Shown: positions 55,315-62,377 of the stretch, one piece after another | Position numbering within the stretch: the stretch's first letter is position 1 | Layout: every line of letters starts with the position of its first letter | Origin: Terasakiispira papahanaumokuakeensis | GTDB taxonomy: Bacteria > Pseudomonadota > Gammaproteobacteria > Pseudomonadales > Halomonadaceae | NCBI RefSeq assembly: GCF_001709345.1 | Contig: NZ_MDTQ01000001.1 | Location: 2,142,584 to 2,206,583, forward strand | Length of the DNA: 64,000 nt | Direction of reading: 5' to 3' | Position numbers and translations under genes: made by a program | The notes under the pieces: generated by a model | What the model was told of the DNA's origin: nothing | What the model saw: the letters and a program-made list of their open reading frames with translations, nothing else | The model's database searches: none

Positions 55315-55345
55315 TTGACCTCAAGTTAACTTAAGGATTTATCGT
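55315..55345 (+). promoter_or_regulatory. SoxR box and SoxR-type promoter
   Basis: CCTCAAGTTAACTTAAGG (55319-55336) is a near-perfect palindrome that matches the canonical SoxR site. It lies between -35 TTGACC (55315-55320) and -10 TATCGT (55340-55345) with a 19-base spacer, the overlong spacing that SoxR/MerR activators need. The promoter fires to the right, toward the MFS gene. Confidence 0.93.
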
Positions 55346-55450
55346 GCTCCTGTTCAATACGGAACGCAAGATAACCGCTTCAAAATATTGTCCGCCATTA
55401 TTGTTCGCGATCGCTCAAAACCATTGATGGCCCATCACGAGACTTGATCC

Positions 55451-56683
55451 ATGCTCAAACGTAATATGCTATTAGCGATATTAGTTGGCCTTAACCTCAG
55501 ACCTTCCATGGCCGTCATTGGCCCACTCGCGCACCGCATCCAGCAAGATATCAGCGCAAGCTTTAGCCAAATTGCACTATTGACCAGCTTACCGGTACTC
55601 GCAATGGGCCTAGGGTGTTTTATTACCCTCAGACTCACTCGATATTGGGACATGTCCAAAATGGTGGCGATGTCTCTATTACTGATCGCCCTGGCCGATG
55701 CTTTACGCCTACAGGTTTCAACAAACCACGGCTTATTACTGACCGCATTAACGGCAGGGGTGGGCATTGCCTGCATTCAAGTCTTACTCCCCATCCTGAT
55801 CAAACAGCAACATCGCCATCAGGCCCCCTTAGTCATGGGATGGTATGTCGCCGCCATCATGGCTGGAGCAGCAGTATCGGCAGCAACAGCTTCATGGCTA
55901 ACCACTCAATTGGGGCATTGGCAAGCCAGCCTTGCTTTTTGGGGATTGCTCGCCTTATTCGCATGGGGCGTATGGCAAAAGCGCTGGGCCGCTTTAAGCC
56001 AAACAGGTTGCACTCAATCGCACCCAACCGAAGATCAAAAAAGCATCGAGGATCACAACTCAAGAGCCATACCGAAACCGTCAAGACCCCTGACAAAACA
56101 GGCACGGCCCTGGCTATTAGCGCTATTTTTTGGCTTAGGCACTTCAGGCTATACTTGCGTGCTCGCTTGGCTGCCCCCTTACTTTGTTAGCCTAGGATTC
56201 AGTGAGGCACAGGCGGGATTCACATTAGGTTATTTAACAGCAGTCGAAGTGATTGCAGGGCTCGCTTTGCCCACCCTTGCCAGCTACCGCCTTGATCGAC
56301 GACGCATCATGCTGCCAACATTGATTGCCGGAGCATTAGGTTTTGTTCTTTTGGCCTACACCCCACTGAGCTTCACCTGGATCAGCTTGACCCTCTTGGG
56401 TATTGGCATCGGTGGTATTTTTCCATTAAGTCTCATTGTCTGTATGGACCACCATGCCGACCCTAAAACAGCAGGCGCCATTACCGGATTGGCTCAGGGC
56501 ATTGGCTATATGATGGCCGCCACCGCCCCCTGGCTTGCAGGCATCATTCGTGATCAACTCGATCAGTGGACTTATAGCTGGATCGCTTTGGCCATTCTTT
56601 ATGGTGTCATGATGCTGATCGCTTTGCGCTTTAATCCGCAACATTATGCACGCCATATCACGCCACCACCTCAGGCAGCCTAA
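55451..56683 (+). CDS. MFS transporter of the CynX/NimT type, probable SoxR target
   Basis: 410 residues with about 12 membrane helices. The opening ILVGLNLRPSMAVIGPLAHRIQQD is the CynX/NimT/YycB signature. The middle loop (about 185-220) is long, charged and Gln/Ser-rich. LPPYFVSLGFSEAQAGFTLGYLTAVEVIAGL and GIGIGGIFPLSLIVCMDHHADP are conserved segments of that group. It lies 105 bases downstream of a SoxR-type promoter; so it may export redox-active compounds or antibiotics. The ribosome site is weak (GAGACTTG). Substrate unknown. Confidence 0.85.
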   Translation: MLKRNMLLAILVGLNLRPSMAVIGPLAHRIQQDISASFSQIALLTSLPVLAMGLGCFITLRLTRYWDMSKMVAMSLLLIALADALRLQVSTNHGLLLTALTAGVGIACIQVLLPILIKQQHRHQAPLVMGWYVAAIMAGAAVSAATASWLTTQLGHWQASLAFWGLLALFAWGVWQKRWAALSQTGCTQSHPTEDQKSIEDHNSRAIPKPSRPLTKQARPWLLALFFGLGTSGYTCVLAWLPPYFVSLGFSEAQAGFTLGYLTAVEVIAGLALPTLASYRLDRRRIMLPTLIAGALGFVLLAYTPLSFTWISLTLLGIGIGGIFPLSLIVCMDHHADPKTAGAITGLAQGIGYMMAATAPWLAGIIRDQLDQWTYSWIALAILYGVMMLIALRFNPQHYARHITPPPQAA

Positions 56684-56705
56684 CCGAGTACGATCTCATT
56701 GTGAC

Positions 56706-56750
56706 CGAGCTCCATTGACTGATCTCATCGAGATGGGTCAATGGAGCTCG
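56706..56750. terminator. Long hairpin between convergent MFS and ftrD genes
   Basis: CGAGCTCCATTGAC (56706-56719) pairs with GTCAATGGAGCTCG (56737-56750), 14 bp perfect. The interior ATCTC/GAGAT (56722-56734) forms a second small stem. Only a short TTA follows, so it is either a terminator of weak type or an mRNA end-protecting structure. Confidence 0.65.
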
Positions 56751-56765
56751 TTATCCACTGATTTT

Positions 56766-56801
56766 ACCAACCCCAAAACATTCACCAACCCCAAAACATC
56801 A
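56766..56801. repeat. 18-bp tandem duplication across the ftrD stop codon
   Basis: ACCAACCCCAAAACATTC (56766-56783) is followed by ACCAACCCCAAAACATC (56784-56800). On the gene strand the last codons ATG TTT TGG GGT TGG TGA are repeated as ATG TTT TGG GGT TGG TAA, so the second copy repeats the final peptide MFWGW and a new stop. Confidence 0.85.
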
Positions 56802-58176
56802 GCCACCACGCCCCATTAATCATCGCCATCGCCGCCAGGATAGCGGCTAAACTCAACAGCCGCCGCCCGCCCTGGCCATAATGTCCAAGGACTTTCCAGG
56901 CCAGCCGGATGCACCAGAGCGTAGCCAAAGTCAGCAATGCGACACGGACATCATTCGCCCAAAGCACTCTGAAGCCATCCCCCCGCAATAAAGTGACCGT
57001 GGTAGCGGACAGACCGAGAAAAACACCGACGCCGCCCAGAGGAATCAGCACATAAGATAAATGCCACAAGCGTGACCATGACCATTGACCTAATAGCCGG
57101 TTACTGAACGCCAGCATCAGTGCAACCCCAGACCCTAAGACAAGGCCTGTTCCGAGGATATAGGCCACCAGCATGGCGCCATCTAAGAGGTTAAAGACAT
57201 CATTTTGATTAGGATAATTGGTCAAAATCCAAGCGGGTGCAGTGGTTGTCAACATCCAAAGCCCATCATGCTCTACCAGCCATGTAGCCACCATTTGCTT
57301 AGCCTGCACAAACCAAGGGCTAACAGTCCATTGGAAGGCACCAATGGCCACACCTAACAGCCCATAAACCAACACCAGGAATTCACTCAAGGTGGCTTCA
57401 CGAGGGGGTGAGACCACTTCGCTGCCAGGCCGTCGAGGCGACAGCTGGATCGCCGACTTATAGCCATCACAACGAGCACACATATGGCACTCGCTCCCGC
57501 TATCTAATTGCTTTAAAGGGATCAAAGGCGCGCAGTCAGGCGCATGGGTACGCACAACTTCACCTCGTCGAGACGCTTCGTTAAAAGCCTCCCATGCTTG
57601 AGGATCCGCTTTGAAATGCACAGGGGCAAGCTTCGATAAAAGCCCGAAAACCCCACTGACAGGACATAAATGGCGACACCACACACGTTTGCCTTTACCG
57701 TAAATCAAGCCGATCACAATGGCCGCTGCAGTAGAGCCACCGAGTACCACTAGTGCGCCTAATGGATATTGGTAAACACTCGCCATCTGGCCATACACCG
57801 TTGTCCCTAGAAAAGCGACGAATGGCCAACCTTGCCAGCGCATCCAACCTGGGATCGGCAGCCCCAACCCCCGGCGACTAGCCGCTTCAGTTAAGGCCCC
57901 CTCGGGACAAAAAACACCACACCACACACGCCCCATCAACACCATGCTCACCAGCACAAAAGGCCACCAAATCCCCCAAAAGACAAACTCAGCAAAAACC
58001 GTCAAATGGGTCAGGATATGGTCCTGGTAACTCGGTAAAGGTAATAGGGCTGGCACAATCAGCAAAAAAGCATAAACGCCCACTACACTCCATTGCACAG
58101 CCTGAATCAGCCCACGGTGACGATGCATCCAATGCCCAAACTGCATCACCGAATCACGTAGGGCTAACGATTTCAT
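56782..58176 (-). CDS. ftrD: FtrD-like membrane polyferredoxin of an iron-uptake system
   Basis: 464 residues from ATG 58176; the longer reading to 58299 lies inside ftrC. GGAGG is seven bases upstream and the start overlaps the ftrC stop by 4 bases. About eight to nine membrane helices carry two NapH-type cysteine motifs, CGVFCP (about 86-91) and CRHLCP, and a further CHMCARC for iron-sulfur binding. In Bordetella and Brucella FtrD moves electrons in the FtrABCD ferrous-iron system, probably to keep the iron cycle between redox states. It is the last gene of a four-gene operon. Its stop codon lies in an 18-bp tandem duplication. Confidence 0.88.
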   Translation of the reverse strand: MKSLALRDSVMQFGHWMHRHRGLIQAVQWSVVGVYAFLLIVPALLPLPSYQDHILTHLTVFAEFVFWGIWWPFVLVSMVLMGRVWCGVFCPEGALTEAASRRGLGLPIPGWMRWQGWPFVAFLGTTVYGQMASVYQYPLGALVVLGGSTAAAIVIGLIYGKGKRVWCRHLCPVSGVFGLLSKLAPVHFKADPQAWEAFNEASRRGEVVRTHAPDCAPLIPLKQLDSGSECHMCARCDGYKSAIQLSPRRPGSEVVSPPREATLSEFLVLVYGLLGVAIGAFQWTVSPWFVQAKQMVATWLVEHDGLWMLTTTAPAWILTNYPNQNDVFNLLDGAMLVAYILGTGLVLGSGVALMLAFSNRLLGQWSWSRLWHLSYVLIPLGGVGVFLGLSATTVTLLRGDGFRVLWANDVRVALLTLATLWCIRLAWKVLGHYGQGGRRLLSLAAILAAMAMINGAWWLMFWGW

Positions 58177-59030
58177 GCAGACGCCTCCTCCGTTGAAGTG
58201 GTCTGCCGATGCGTCAAGCGTTGACGTTGCCAGCGCATCGTCGATAACACCAATATCCAATAAGCGACAAAAGCCACGACAACCGTCAAAGGCGGCCAAG
58301 CGCGATAACCGGCAAAAGTGGCTAATAAGCCACCAATACCATGACTGTCATCCAACCACATGCTGGTATCCCAAAGAGGGTCAGGCCCAGCAGGTAACCA
58401 CTCCAACCCAATCATACGCTCCACACCACTGACGAGAAGAGACGCCGCCAGACACAGCAACATGATTTCAGACACTCGAAAAAACCAACGCCAGGACAAA
58501 AAACGAGAGCCAAGTTGCAGTAATCCGAAGGTCGCCAGAGCCAAGGCAAAACCAACCAAGGCCGCCAATACAAAGCCTCCGATAGCGCCACTTTGAAGCT
58601 GGGCCATTCCCATGCCATAAAGAAAGACGACCGTTTCAGAACCTTCACGAGCCACGGCAATCGCCACTAACACTGCGATCCCCCAGTAATTAGCGCTCTC
58701 GACCTGACTGGCCAATCCTTGCTCTAACTCCGACTTCAGTGAGCGCGCATGAATACGCATCCACATCACCATTTGCACAATCAGACCTGCAGCCACGAGC
58801 ACCATGATGGTTTGAAAAATATCCTGTGCCGGGCCCTGTAGCCAGCTCCCCGCGGACATTAAAGCGGCCCCCATCAAACAGGCCACCAAAAGACCGGCTA
58901 AAACACCAAGCCCCAAATAGCGCATACCTTGACGAGCCTGGGATTGTTTAAGCCAAGCATAAGCAATCCCCACGACCAAAATCGCCTCGACACTTTCGCG
59001 CCAGACGATAAAAAGTACCTGTTCCAACAT
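58173..59030 (-). CDS. ftrC: FTR1-family high-affinity iron permease
   Basis: 285 residues from ATG 59030, with AGGGG upstream; the earlier reading to 59066 is rejected. Seven membrane helices. The two R-E-x-x-E iron-transport motifs are visible: WRESVEA at about 9-15 and VAREGSETVVFLYGM near 120. It moves ferric iron produced during oxidation of ferrous iron through the membrane. Situated between cupredoxin ftrB and polyferredoxin ftrD, coupled to the latter. Confidence 0.93.
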   Translation of the reverse strand: MLEQVLFIVWRESVEAILVVGIAYAWLKQSQARQGMRYLGLGVLAGLLVACLMGAALMSAGSWLQGPAQDIFQTIMVLVAAGLIVQMVMWMRIHARSLKSELEQGLASQVESANYWGIAVLVAIAVAREGSETVVFLYGMGMAQLQSGAIGGFVLAALVGFALALATFGLLQLGSRFLSWRWFFRVSEIMLLCLAASLLVSGVERMIGLEWLPAGPDPLWDTSMWLDDSHGIGGLLATFAGYRAWPPLTVVVAFVAYWILVLSTMRWQRQRLTHRQTTSTEEASA

Positions 59031-59072
59031 GACAAACCCCTGGTTGGCGATCAAAGATGATCCCACTCACTT

Positions 59073-59408
59073 TTATTCGGCGATCACCCACCCTTGTGCG
59101 TCGGGTAGATGGAATTCGTCAAAAAAATCATATTGACCAGGCCGTAAAGGATGAACAACCACAAAAGATCGAACCCCCGGCCCCATCACTTTTTCTTTAC
59201 GCAAGGAACGACTTTCGAACTCAACAGGCGTATTACCAGAATTATAAAGATTGATCTTAAAGCGCTCACCAGCTTTCACTCGCAGCACTTTAGGATCAAG
59301 CTCTCCGTTATGTAATGTCAGGTCATAGCTAGGCAAGCCAGCAGCCTGTACCACCGATGCTCCCACTAAACACACCATGCCTAACATCAGCGTACGCCAG
59401 TATTTCAT
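59073..59408 (-). CDS. ftrB: FtrB-like periplasmic cupredoxin-fold protein
   Basis: 111 residues. Signal peptide (about 1-22, ending VVQA-AG). The rest is a cupredoxin-like beta sandwich: LRVKAGERFKINLYNSGNTPVEFESRSLRKEKVMGPG, then PLRPGQYDFFDEFHL. Copper ligands of true plastocyanins are largely replaced; the acidic and His residues near the end may help iron oxidation. In FtrABCD the protein works with FtrA to supply ferric iron to FtrC. GAGGTG precedes the ATG at 59408. Between ftrA and ftrB a hairpin suggests lower expression than for ftrA. Confidence 0.88.
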   Translation of the reverse strand: MKYWRTLMLGMVCLVGASVVQAAGLPSYDLTLHNGELDPKVLRVKAGERFKINLYNSGNTPVEFESRSLRKEKVMGPGVRSFVVVHPLRPGQYDFFDEFHLPDAQGWVIAE

Positions 59409-59440
59409 TCGTCACCTCTTGCTGTATTCGCTCAACAACA

Positions 59441-59464
59441 GAGCCCCTTGGCTTAAAGGGGCTC
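59441..59464 (-). terminator. Intercistronic hairpin between ftrA and ftrB
   Basis: GAGCCCCTT (59441-59449) pairs perfectly with AAGGGGCTC (59456-59464), loop of 6. There is no T-run, so a partial stop or a 3' stabiliser of the ftrA message is likely. Confidence 0.6.
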
Positions 59465-59506
59465 ATCATAAAACGATCAAGATTACTGCAATCAGAATTG
59501 CTGGAA

Positions 59507-60019
59507 TCAGTAACCGCCACGTTTACCAATACCGGCATACACAAAGTCATATTCCACTTCAAAGGGCTCAAACCATGCCCCTACACCCGTTTCTTTATCG
59601 ACATGACGCGGCATATCAGGGTGCGACAACGTAAAGGTCAGATGATATTTGCCAGGTCCTTGTAGCTTCACATTTTCACCATAATGCGGACCATCATTGG
59701 CGACCATCGGCATCAAGTGCCCTTTGACAGTGTCACCCCCCTCTTTGGTCAAGGTGTAATCGACACCGAGGTAAGGCATCCAGGCACCAGGCGCAAATCC
59801 ATTGGGGTTGTCTTCAAGCGCATGAATATCGGCTTCCAAATGCACATCGGCATCAGCCGCAGCCACCTGGCCAGCAGGTTCCATCACAACAGGCTGCAAA
59901 TAGACCGCTGCGACTTCCATGCCGTGCTCTAGTTTGGGCTCTCCAATAGGATACTCAAGCGCTAGCGCTGAGTTAGCCAATAAAGCCAAGGGCAGTGCAA
60001 CCATCAGCTGACGCTTCAT
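59507..60019 (-). CDS. ftrA: P19/Tp34-family periplasmic iron-binding protein
   Basis: 170 residues. Signal peptide to about 20 (MVALPLALLANSALA-LE). Metal-site elements of P19 are visible: Glu/Met in KLEHGMEVAAVYLQPV, His in DVHLEADIHALEDN, then GHLMPMVANDGPHYGENVKL and GPGKYHLTFTLSHPDM. It binds ferrous iron with a copper co-factor in the periplasm and starts the ftrABCD operon. Just upstream is a promoter overlapped by a perfect inverted repeat, so transcription is probably switched by a metal-responsive repressor. Confidence 0.92.
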   Translation of the reverse strand: MKRQLMVALPLALLANSALALEYPIGEPKLEHGMEVAAVYLQPVVMEPAGQVAAADADVHLEADIHALEDNPNGFAPGAWMPYLGVDYTLTKEGGDTVKGHLMPMVANDGPHYGENVKLQGPGKYHLTFTLSHPDMPRHVDKETGVGAWFEPFEVEYDFVYAGIGKRGGY

Positions 60020-60034
60020 AATAAACAGTCTCCA

Positions 60035-60092
60035 AATGAGAAGTTAATGATTAGACTTCTCATTTATAATCCTGCATTACCGATATTGCAAT
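60035..60092 (-). promoter_or_regulatory. ftrA promoter and overlapping inverted-repeat operator
   Basis: On the minus strand -35 TTGCAA (60087-60092) and -10 TATAAA (60064-60069) have a 17-base spacer. A perfect inverted repeat of 11-bp arms, AAATGAGAAGT (60035-60045) and ACTTCTCATTT (60056-60066), starts inside the -10 and covers the start of transcription. A repressor bound there would block initiation. A Fur-like regulator is likely given the operon, but the arms do not match the Fur consensus closely. Confidence 0.75.
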
Positions 60093-60129
60093 CACTGCCT
60101 TTGCACAATGGGCTTGGCCCTGATGTAAA

Positions 60130-60612
60130 TCAGTCTCGGAAGTTATTGAACTGAAGGGGCAAGTCTAGATCAGACTGACGTAGAAGCGAGATGACTTGCT
60201 GCAAGTCATCTCGCTTCTTGCCCGTTACACGCACTTGTTCGCCTTGAATTTGCGTTTGAACCTTCAATTTTGCATCTTTCACGATGCGCACAATTTTCTT
60301 GGCTAGATCAGAATCAATGCCCTCTCGCAATGTCACTTTCATTCGTGCACTACGATTAGCCTCATCAATGTCGCCCTCTTCCAAACAACCGACGTCGATA
60401 TCCTTGCGAGTCAGCTCGTTACGCAAAATATCGAGCATCTGCCGGACTTGGAACTCAGCTTCAGCTGTCAGCGTGACCACATGATCATTACGTTCATATT
60501 GGGCATCCACGCCTTTAAAATCGAAACGATTTCCAACAACACGATTGGCCTGATCAACGGCATTAGTGACTTGATGTTGGTCCAGCTCAGACACGATATC
60601 AAAAGAGGGCAT
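60130..60612 (-). CDS. yajQ: YajQ-family nucleotide-binding protein
   Basis: 160 residues from ATG 60612, with GGAG seven bases upstream. MPSFDIVSELDQHQVTNAVDQANR, then NRFDFKGVDAQYE, then DIDVGCLEEGDIDEANRSARMKVTLREGID and AKKIVRIVKDAKLKVQTQIQGEQVRVTGKKRDDLQ are near-invariant in YajQ/UPF0234. Two ferredoxin-like folds bind nucleic acid; a relative in Xanthomonas binds cyclic-di-GMP. Cellular role still loosely defined. Confidence 0.95.
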   Translation of the reverse strand: MPSFDIVSELDQHQVTNAVDQANRVVGNRFDFKGVDAQYERNDHVVTLTAEAEFQVRQMLDILRNELTRKDIDVGCLEEGDIDEANRSARMKVTLREGIDSDLAKKIVRIVKDAKLKVQTQIQGEQVRVTGKKRDDLQQVISLLRQSDLDLPLQFNNFRD

Positions 60613-60858
60613 TCGGTACTCCGAAGTCAAAATCATTGGGATGGTACAATCAATCCAATTAGATCAATCAAAATAGGATCAACCTAAATAGACCGACCTA
60701 CACTGAGCCATCGCATTATACGTGATTGGCGCGATTGACCCGATAGACGATAGATTGGAGCATGCCGATCACGACACCAACAACACCAGCTTGATCCAAC
60801 TTGCGTCTATTTAGGGGACACGCTATGGTGCGCGGCGTCAAAAATGAGGTCAAACGCA

Positions 60859-61344
60859 ATGGCAGCACATTGGTACGCCGTCCAGTGCAAAGGAGGAGAG
60901 TCCTTTCGCGCTGAAGATCATCTCAAAGCACAAGGCTTCGAAGTCTTTCACCCGACATGGACCGTTGAAAAACGCTACCGCGGGCAATTGCGTGAGATCA
61001 AAGAACCCTTGTTTCCCTTTTATCTATTTATTCAACTCGATGAGCATAGAGACAATTGGGCGCCGATCAGATCAACGCGAGGTGTTCTTCAACTGGTTCG
61101 GTTTGGCACCTACCCTCTGAAGGTCGATGCCGACCTCATTGAAGCGTTGAAGCAACGCAGTGAAAAGGCACAACATCATAAGCTCAAAACCGGTGACAAG
61201 GTCTTAATCACTCGCGGGCCCTTCAAAGACTTAGAGGCCATCTTTCAAACCCGAAAAGGCGAGGACCGGGTCATTATCCTACTCAACTTATTACAACATC
61301 AGCAACGTTTATCCATATCCCGCAAAGACTTACAACGAAGCTGA
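60859..61344 (+). CDS. rfaH: Transcription antitermination factor RfaH
   Basis: 161 residues from ATG 60859, with GAGG eight bases upstream; ATG 60844 is the overlapping alternative. The NusG-type N-terminal domain (HWYAVQCKGGESFRAEDHLKAQGFEVFHPTW, then PLFPFYLFIQLDE and IRSTRGVLQLVRFG) precedes a linker and a KOW domain (LKTGDKVLITRGPFKDLEAIFQ). RfaH is recruited at ops elements in long, rarely expressed operons such as LPS and capsule, and lets polymerase read through. No such operon or ops element is seen in this window. NusG would be elsewhere. Confidence 0.93.
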   Translation: MAAHWYAVQCKGGESFRAEDHLKAQGFEVFHPTWTVEKRYRGQLREIKEPLFPFYLFIQLDEHRDNWAPIRSTRGVLQLVRFGTYPLKVDADLIEALKQRSEKAQHHKLKTGDKVLITRGPFKDLEAIFQTRKGEDRVIILLNLLQHQQRLSISRKDLQRS

Positions 61345-61361
61345 GCGGGTCTTAAACTCAT

Positions 61362-62315
61362 TCAAACTGGGGCTGCATAGGCCCGTTGAGAGGCCGCCGG
61401 ACTGCTCAACTTTTTAGCCAGAGCACGATACACCTGCTCATGCTGGGGCAAGCGTACTTTCAAAGCCTTCGCTGCACGTAACAAGGCCCCTGTGATATAA
61501 CGTAACTCTGTCGGGCGTCCCGCTTGAACGTCTTGCAACATCGACGACTGGTTACGAGCTGTGGCATAAATTACATTTTCGACCATCTCCTGAAGACCTC
61601 CAGCAGGTAGGGGAATCCCCAGTCGCTTGAATAATGCTGTGGTTTCGAGATTTAAAGCCTCCACTTTAGGCTTTAAGTCAACCGAAGCTAAGCCACCGTT
61701 ATTGCATTCATACAGTGCCGTCAACGGGTTAATCGCTGCATTCACGGCCAGCTTATGCCACAGAATAGGACGAATCTCCGCCACATTGCTCACTTCCAGA
61801 CCGGCCACCATCAACAAACTCTGCCACTGGGCGACAGCCCTGATATCGGGGCCACTCCAATGCCCCAATACGGTTTCACCGACTCCAGCATGAACCACAT
61901 GTCCAGGCCCTTCCAAATAAGCCCCTTCAGTCACGCTCCCCGCCACCAACGTCTGCTGAGGACTCAAACATTCAGCCACTTCGGCCTGGCATCCCATGCC
62001 ATTTTGCAACATCAATACGTTGGCCTGATCCGCTAACGCCGGCCGCCAAGCTTCAATCGCCGCAGCCGCATCCTGGGCTTTAGTGGCCAGAATCAGGTGA
62101 TGAATCGAAGCCGGTGCAACCTGGTCAGCGATACTCATAAAAATGCGCTTAGCCGACGCTTGCTCCGCTTCCCGGTAATAAATACCTGCCGCAAGAGTCT
62201 CCAAACGATCAGGCCTCACCAACATGGTTAACGGACGACCGGTACGTGATAGCCGACAGGCATACAAGGTGCCCAGAGCTCCCGCCCCTAAAATATGAAT
62301 ACTACTATCCGACAT
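61362..62315 (-). CDS. panE: 2-dehydropantoate 2-reductase (ketopantoate reductase family)
   Basis: 317 residues from ATG 62315 (GGAG six bases upstream); the longer reading to 62495 falls inside the neighbouring gene. IHILGAGALGTLYACRL is the NADPH-binding turn. LATKAQDAAAAIEAWRP, LMLQNGMGCQAEVAE, the lysine in LWHKLAVNAAINPLTALYECNNG and a C-terminal SSMLQDVQAGRPTELRYITGALL follow, as in PanE. It makes pantoate for coenzyme A. No other pantothenate genes lie near, so a related 2-oxoacid reductase is possible. Confidence 0.88.
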   Translation of the reverse strand: MSDSSIHILGAGALGTLYACRLSRTGRPLTMLVRPDRLETLAAGIYYREAEQASAKRIFMSIADQVAPASIHHLILATKAQDAAAAIEAWRPALADQANVLMLQNGMGCQAEVAECLSPQQTLVAGSVTEGAYLEGPGHVVHAGVGETVLGHWSGPDIRAVAQWQSLLMVAGLEVSNVAEIRPILWHKLAVNAAINPLTALYECNNGGLASVDLKPKVEALNLETTALFKRLGIPLPAGGLQEMVENVIYATARNQSSMLQDVQAGRPTELRYITGALLRAAKALKVRLPQHEQVYRALAKKLSSPAASQRAYAAPV

Positions 62316-62343
62316 GCTGACTCCGAAAAGACCCAATCGCGAT

Positions 62344-62377
62344 GTATGTAAGATCAACCCGTATGTAAGATCAACCC
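62344..62377. repeat. 17-bp tandem duplication across a stop codon
   Basis: GTATGTAAGATCAACCC at 62344-62360 and again, identical, at 62361-62377. The copy nearer the gene contains the stop (62371-62373) of the unknown protein gene, so the other copy is an outward duplication of the end of the reading frame and part of the spacer. Confidence 0.9.

Noticed and set aside
55857-56105. Frames overlapping the MFS loop region
   Set aside because: The long hydrophilic loop of the transporter allows open shadow frames; no independent coding evidence.
60035-60066. Standard Fur box
   Set aside because: The palindrome is perfect, but its arms do not follow the GATAATGATAATCATTATC consensus; kept as an unassigned operator.
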